Assembly (NCBI GenBank): GCA_014058105.1
Contig: JACGCM010001659.1
Location: 5,205,001 to 5,269,000, forward strand
Direction: 5' to 3'
DNA from: Kingdonia uniflora
Lineage: Eukaryota > Streptophyta > Magnoliopsida > Ranunculales > Circaeasteraceae
Length of the DNA: 64,000 nucleotides
Shown here: piece by piece, positions 58,701 through 64,000 of the stretch
Layout of the letters: every line of letters begins with the position of its first letter
How positions within the stretch are numbered: the stretch's first letter is position 1
The notes under the pieces: generated by a model
Databases searched by the model: none
The model's input: only the letters and a program-made list of their open reading frames with translations
Told to the model about the DNA's origin: nothing
Translations under genes and position numbers: made by a program

Positions 58701-61700
58701 AGGTGTGGATACTGCTAATTAGATGTGTATTGAAGCTTATTGAAGGCCGTTATTTGGTTCCCATGCATCTAGAATAAGTGGATACAAAAATCTAGGCTAT
58801 TTCTAAAGCATTAAGTAATCTGGCCAAAAGCAGAAATCGAATCGAGGCGACAAGGGGTCACATCTGCCTGGTGCATTTAGACGTGACTAGACTTGCTCGT
58901 GACACTTGATTCCTTGTATATGCTAGATATGTAAACCCTTCACTTATCATTCCTCTATCCTCAAAAAATGTAAACCTTATTGAATTATAAGGGAAAGAAG
59001 GAATAGAAAACAACAAGGAAAAAGGACAAAGAAGTCACAACTATACCCTTCACTTATCAATCCTCTATCTTCAAAAAGTGTAAACCTTATTGAATTTTAA
59101 GGGAAAGACGGAATAGAAAAGCAACAAGGAAATATGACAAAGAAGTAGAGACTCTCATATATATCCGCACTTTGCACTACCAGAAGATGAGAGCCTCAAC
59201 AAAAAGTTCTTATTCCCTTGTGTCTCCCCTCAGAATCCTCACGGGATGTTCAAGCCAAATTGCCCACGTCACTTTAAAGGTCAAAAATGCCACATAACCT
59301 TACCTCAGCAGACAAAACGTCTCAACTTCTAATCCATTAAGCTTCTAAAGACTACTATAATGCGTCCAAGTAATTGCTCTCAAGTCGCAAATCAATCCAA
59401 GTACTTTTTGCTAGGGGACAATGAATTAAGAGGTGGTAGATGGATTCCCCTTCTCATTTACTTGTGTAGCAATAACTTATCATGATAGCTGTATATTTCC
59501 CAATATTGTCTATTTTTAGTACTTTGTTCAAACAAAAGGCCAAACTTGGAAAGAAGCTTGGGAATCCATTTCGGAAATATGATGGGATTGAAGAGTGTTG
59601 GTTAGCTAAAGCCTTACTAAATAGCCTCCCATAGAAACACCTTTTGCGCAATTGACCCAGGTTCTCCTTGTCTCCCCGGAAGCTGGCTAGCATGTCTAAA
59701 AGAAAAAATACGACATTTTCCAATTGGTTATATTTCGATAAAAGCCAAGATCCCACAATGTTCGAGCGTGATAAAAAAAAGTCATCACGTCGTGCACTAA
59801 AAATATGTGATTATCTAATACGGTGACATGGAAGAATACATCTTCTCAAGCAAGAAACGAAAAACTATCTATCCTCTCAAAATATCACTCTGCTGCTGAT
59901 TCCCACTTTAGTTCTCATCGTCTTACCAAAAGTTTTGCTAATCTAATAACCTCCACAAACCGCAGCCATAGCACTTGACTAGTTCTTTACTAGATCCATT
60001 AATGAAATATTTCCCTCTATAATGTTACCTCTGATGCATATAAATATGTAATTAACTGCTATTTACTGAGTTTAAAAATGTCAAAATAAGATTATAGAAT
60101 ATGTGTGAAAGTCGGGCATTTACTAGTAGACAGTGATTTTAAGTACGGGGAAAATCGCAGGTCACTATTTAGGTTGATTTCAGTTAATAATAGTTTCAGG
60201 TCTCTAAAATTTGGTTTTTATGTTTAACTGGCATTATATGTATTTTTGAATAGGCTTTGATCCTCGCTCGGCTTCTTGGGTGGCGGATTAATATGGATAA
60301 TATTAAGGTTTGTGGATAAGTACTCTTTGTTTTTTGTTTTTTTATTTGTAGCATAATCTTTAGTTGTTTGATTAACTAATAATACGTTCTGTTATTTTTG
60401 AGTTTGCAGGTTGAAAGCTTGTATCCCCAAGAAATGGGCCCTAACACAATGTCTCTAGATGATTTCATGGCTAGTGGACTTCCATCGCTGGATAAAGATA
60501 TTGAAGAGAAAACTAAAGTTGCTTCTATAAATGGGAATGTGCTGCGTTATGTCTGTATGATTGAGGGATCAAGGTACTTTTCTCTCTGTTATCAGTGTGA
60601 GGTCCTGAGACGCACCAACATTTTTGGAAAAAAATTTGATCTCTTCTAATCAAAACACACCATGTGGCATGAGAGAGAAAAATTTAAAAATAATTTAATG
60701 TGGATCCTTTCTTAACTTTTCTCTTTTAAATTAATTAAAAATTCCTCTCTCAATCCCTACACTCTAAATCGTCCAAAACCAGGCAAGCATCTGCACACTA
60801 AAGAGAGGCTCACCAAAAGAATATGCCTCATACGGACAACTCAGGTGAAACCAAGGCAATAGCCACCCTTCGCACGAAGATCATACTTCTAATAACTAGA
60901 TATTGAGATCTTGATCTTCATAATTTAAAATGCTACTGTAAACGTCGTTAACTCGAGCATAAACACATTTTTTTTTTTTTGCAAAGCACAGTATCTCAAA
61001 CCATGAAAGTGATTAGATGCAAATTCTGGAGTTCTTTACTTACACCCCAAAAGTTATTTTAGAACTACTTCCACATGAATCTCCCCATCTCTTTGTTGTT
61101 GCAAAGTTAAAAGAAGACCGCCATGCGAAAAATAAAAGACATTTATTCAAACAATAACTGTTGTAAAAACTAAAGCGCGGCATTCTCCAACCACATGATT
61201 CATGAATCCAATAGGCCATCAAAAGTGTTTTCATTTGATAAAATGCCGTCAATCTCCACAATCTCGTAAACATTTCTTAAGAATAACAAGAGTATGTCTA
61301 CGGGTACGGGTACCGTATAGCCCTCGTGTAAACTCTCTCATAGTAAACAAAAGAGAATTTATATTCTTCCAGAGGCTTGGTAAGTGGATCATCTGTACCC
61401 TAAAATGATTTTGCTAATTGATGATGATGCCCTCTTCTTTTTTACTCTTACTTGGAAGTTGGAATTAGGAATCGTACTAAGGTTAAAGAGAGGAAGATAG
61501 ACCTATTTTATTTTTTAATAAAAGTGAGGAGTTAAAAAAGGATCCCAAACAGTGTAGAGACTGATGGAGGAATTTTTAATTAATTTAAAAGAGAGGAGTT
61601 AAAAAGGGATCCAAACGGTGTTAAATTGTGGCGTTAAATTATTTTTAAATTTTTCTCTCTCATGCCACATGGTGTGTTTTGATTAGAAGAGATCAATTTT

Positions 61701-62928
61701 TGATCTCTTTAAAGGGATGACAAATTTTTCCAGCATTTTTGGCATACATAGCTGTTATCAGTGTGGTGTTACCCTCAAAAGAATCGATGCATTTTCTTTC
61801 GAACTGTAGTAAGCTCTCTTTGGCTCTGTCTCTCTTTACAGTTGTCTGGTTGGCATCAAAGAACTTCCAAAAGATTCTCCTCTGGGAAGATTGAGAGGAA
61901 GCGACAATGTGGTATGTTTCTCACGTAATTTTTCTCTCTGCACATTTGACTGCTGATTATGTCATAGTGGTTTATTCTAAGCCAACAAGTATAAACATGT
62001 ATACTTCAATCTTATTAGACCAATAATACTATGGGTTGGAGTTTAGGTTATAAAAGAATTATAGCTAACTAGAATACTATATACTATCTTACACTACTGA
62101 GATTATGAAAATCTCTAGGAATAATGTAGTTCAAGGACAAAAAGATGTTGGGTATATATATGATATTTTATAAGTCAAATATATGACAGCTTGTGGCCTA
62201 AACAAGATCTCGTGTTTCCCTCCTATACCATAAATATTTACTTTTCATTTCTTTCATAAAGGTTTGAAGTATTGAAGGGTGTTGCACTTGCATGCAGATA
62301 TATTTCTTATATATCAACATATATTTACGGTATATCACCATTTATTACCAGGGTTTACTCATCCCAGTATAAAACTAGTAAGAAAGCAAAAGCACTCAGT
62401 CAACTAGAGGTTTTGAACGCAGAATTGATTGGCGGGTTAATAAAACAGCCTTCATAGAAGAAGGATCACAATTCGTGGTAGTTTATTAGCTATATATGAA
62501 CATTTTGTGCTCTTGAGATCAAACATGCACACAAATATGATTGCTATTTTTGTTCAAGTTATATGCCATCTAAATCGGATAGCCGTGAATTTTATGGATG
62601 GTGCTCTAAAACTTTAGAATTATATTTGATTCTAATGTAACAATAACATTTCCCTAATCAACCTAGTATTTTCTCAATCTCAAACTTTCTGTCCGTGATG
62701 AGACACGCCGGTTGAGATGTAAGTCTTAATTATTTGAACCTTGCTATGACTTGTCTGTAAATTTTGGTAAAGATGCATCTTGAAGTTTTTGTGGACTTGC
62801 AGGTGGAAATATATAGCAGATGCTACAGCGAGCTGCCTTTGGTGATTCAAGGAGCTGGTGCAGGCAATGACACTACGGCAGCTGGAGTCCTGGCTGATAT
62901 CCTCGATTTTCAGGATCTTTTTCCTTGA
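49775..62928 (+). CDS. Monofunctional homoserine dehydrogenase (12 exons)
   Basis: Exons: 49775-49870, 49956-50106, 50303-50380, 50551-50666, 50812-50865, 57489-57576, 57740-57832, 58662-58702, 60254-60307, 60410-60573, 61842-61911, 62803-62928. All splice phases agree, giving 376 aa that match the At5g21060-type protein. It has the NAD(P) loop GCGGVG (10-15), ANKKPL (138-143), VGAGLPVI, the complete homoserine dehydrogenase signature from Ala217 to Lys239 ([14 protein letters not shown] part) and the [16 protein letters not shown] end. The enzyme reduces aspartate semialdehyde to homoserine, the branch point to Thr/Met/Ile. Unlike plastid AK-HSDH it has no aspartokinase, no ACT domain and no evident transit peptide. 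Intron 5 (6.6 kb) and intron 10 are swollen by transposons. Confidence 0.94.
51010..54420 (-). mobile_element. LINE (L1-type) insertion in homoserine dehydrogenase intron 5
   Basis: A T15 run at 51010-51024 with TTTATT at 51038-51043 reads, on the minus strand, as AATAAA plus poly(A), the 3' end of a LINE. Going up, zf-RVT-like residues (C..C...H, about 52440-52380, and [12 protein letters not shown], about 52600), the RT-thumb region (FWHDPWVRN, 53094-52702; [16 protein letters not shown], 53350-53129) and the RT core ([16 protein letters not shown]...GVRQGDSL, 53933-53688; 54351-54052) appear. The catalytic FADD is FAHD (53596-53607). The endonuclease region is absent, so it is 5'-truncated. 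Stops and frameshifts are many. I could not define the target duplication. Confidence 0.82.
54421..54939. other. Intron DNA between LINE and LTR element
   Basis: No recognised domain. An open frame on the minus strand at 54802-54470 has no family resemblance. Confidence 0.4.
54940..57378 (-). mobile_element. Gag-only LTR retrotransposon in homoserine dehydrogenase intron 5
   Basis: LTRs 54940-55181 (242 bp) and 57134-57378 (245 bp) begin TGATAGG and end CCTATCA. Flanking pentamers GTTTC (54935-54939) and GCTTC (57379-57383) match at 4 of 5. On the minus strand a primer site TTGGAATCAGAGCGCG follows the right-hand LTR, and a purine tract CGGGGAGAG precedes the left one. The internal 1.95 kb holds a gag-like frame only, with no pol. 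In the first 77 LTR bases the two copies differ at about nine positions. Confidence 0.88.
55340..56466 (-). pseudogene. Ty3/Gypsy-type gag of the short LTR element
   Basis: From 56466 the minus strand encodes an acidic N-terminus (EDKEFFEPL). After a frame break comes the retrotransposon gag core, with [34 protein letters not shown] (56050-55787) and [15 protein letters not shown]...KLEEL (55702-55412). [13 protein letters not shown] zinc-knuckle end near 55350 lacks its first Cys. This is PF03732-like. Homology ends there and the polypurine tract follows shortly. Confidence 0.78.
58936..59150. repeat. 110-bp tandem duplication in homoserine dehydrogenase intron 8
   Basis: CCCTTCACTTATCA starts copies at 58936 and 59046, with the same GTAAACCTTATTGAATTxTAAGGGAAAG body and a few differences. 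The rest of this 1.55-kb intron shows no exon. Confidence 0.9.
60638..61694. mobile_element. Long-TIR DNA transposon in homoserine dehydrogenase intron 10
   Basis: The left arm from 60638 (GATCTCTTCTAATCAAAACA...) and the right arm ending at 61694 are inverted copies. The first 60 bases or so are nearly identical. Homology continues with a small indel to about 150 bp (to about 60765 and about 61545). The 800-bp interior has no transposase that I recognise, only a T run (60969-60980) and short open frames. Long TIRs suggest a non-autonomous Mutator-like or foldback element. Exact ends and target duplication are unclear. Confidence 0.75.
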
Positions 62929-64000
62929 CAAATACAGAATAGTCACTGCCACTGTTGTCTGTTCTTATGTTAAGAAATTCTGATAAGCAAGTGCTAAGAG
63001 GAAGGGACCAATCGAGGAAACTTAGAATGAAGTATAAATCTGTCCATTTATTTCAATGAACCTGATTTTTTTTACTAAGAGATATGTTTGGGTTTGTTTG
63101 TTTGTTTGTTTATTTCATTTCTATGTCAAATCTAAGAAACTATCAAAAAAAACCTTTTGAAAATTGTGAGAGAATGTTGGATAGTTTCCAGTGATTGAGA
63201 TTATGAGTTGCATATTGAAAGTCTTAAAGGCATCCCCACTACACTGTTTATTTGTTTTCGTTCGCAGGAAAATTTGTGTTTGTAGGATTTACGAGTGATG
63301 CATTAACATTTAGAGTTTTGGATGTTGAAAATTTAGTTGTCTTAATCACAGTAGCTTGTTTTTAGCCATATCACACTATATGTATCTAAGCTAATTTTGA
63401 AAGTCACAACGAACAATGTTTTGTTGCTTTAGTTCAACATAGTGTGCATGGTAAAAACTCACTACAAACGTAAAGTAACACCGCCCCCAAACAAACAACA
63501 TACTTCAAAAACCAAATTGAAATGAAAACTATTTGCTTAAATACTGTGAAGGCGGACGAGTAATTTTTTTTTTCAGGAGTTTGGAATATTCGCAAGATAT
63601 TCACCTGAATCCAGTCGAACTTAAAAACATGTAAAAATTGTTTCTGATTGAAGATGGAAAAATTGCAAATACAACCAAGGATGGAGTTTTTTTGTTTTTT
63701 TTTTGGAATCTAGAAGTAGGAATAAGACTTGCTTCTCCTTGAGCACGACAATGATTGCTACAAGCGAAAACTTGAAACCAATTGCCTATACGGTTTCGAA
63801 GGCATTTGGAGGCCTTTCGAGAACATGAATCAGATGAGAAAATACTTTGCTTAATAATTTGGGGATCCACCAATTAATTTTCATGAAACAGGAAAAAATA
63901 CAACAGGATAAACTAAAACACTTTTTTTTTTCGTTTTCAAATTCAATTGTCATTAATCTTACATGCGACAAAAGATAGCACCCAAAATAGACAAAAAGCG
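62929..64000. other. 3' flank of homoserine dehydrogenase
   Basis: This includes the 3' UTR, a GTTT tetranucleotide run at about 63093-63112, and T-rich runs at 63566-63575, 63687-63703 and 63922-63931. No coding exon is supported. The T run near the right edge could be another LINE tail on the minus strand, but the window ends before this can be judged. Confidence 0.4.

Noticed and set aside
1..64000. CRISPR arrays, operons, bacterial-type promoters, tRNA or rRNA genes
   Set aside because: The DNA is plant nuclear with spliced genes. Repeats present are tandem duplications, LTRs or TIRs without a spaced direct-repeat pattern, and no cloverleaf or rRNA sequence was recognised.

Overview
The window is nuclear DNA of a eudicot plant. 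It is AT-rich, its genes carry many GT-AG introns, and plant transposons are nested densely in it. The two intact multi-exon genes encode plant proteins. Both have clear Arabidopsis counterparts: the plastid kinase ABC1K1/PGR6 and a monofunctional homoserine dehydrogenase. The species cannot be named from the sequence.

Layout. 1-4362: unassigned DNA, then a broken, 3'-truncated Ty1/Copia element on the minus strand. 4393-7790: PIF/Harbinger remains, with a Myb/SANT-like partner ORF and a truncated transposase, plus repeats and a small foldback. 8124-9180: C-terminal half of a plant-mobile-domain (PMD) gene. 9560-10800: remnant of an RNase H-bearing LINE with a perfect 163-bp tandem duplication. 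11082-11803: the last four exons of a CYP87-like P450, broken. 13688-15778: an apparently intact single-exon tandem kinase (kinase followed by pseudokinase) on the minus strand. 16527-19195: possible Helitron holding a GINT1 gene fragment. 19197-20698: tail-to-tail remains of a second Harbinger. 20869-36563: a 15.7-kb Tat-type Ty3/Gypsy element with matching LTRs and a near-perfect 5-bp target duplication. It contains a solo LTR inside its integrase and a 7-kb block of antisense ORFs. It splits a second PMD gene, whose halves lie at 36566-37984 and 20700-20868.

38788-48399: ABC1K1 (14 exons, 676 aa predicted). 49775-62928: homoserine dehydrogenase (12 exons, 376 aa predicted). The dehydrogenase introns have absorbed a LINE, a gag-only LTR element and a long-TIR DNA transposon, yet all exons and splice phases stay intact.

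The host genes do not form a pathway. ABC1K1 acts in plastoglobules on prenyl-lipid and photosystem maintenance, the dehydrogenase in aspartate-family amino-acid synthesis, and the tandem kinase resembles a class known in plant immunity. The most unusual items are the tandem kinase-pseudokinase, the three antisense ORF units with TATA-like boxes in the Tat element, and the shared palindromes of the PMD elements. All calls come from reading and from remembered protein families; no database search was run.
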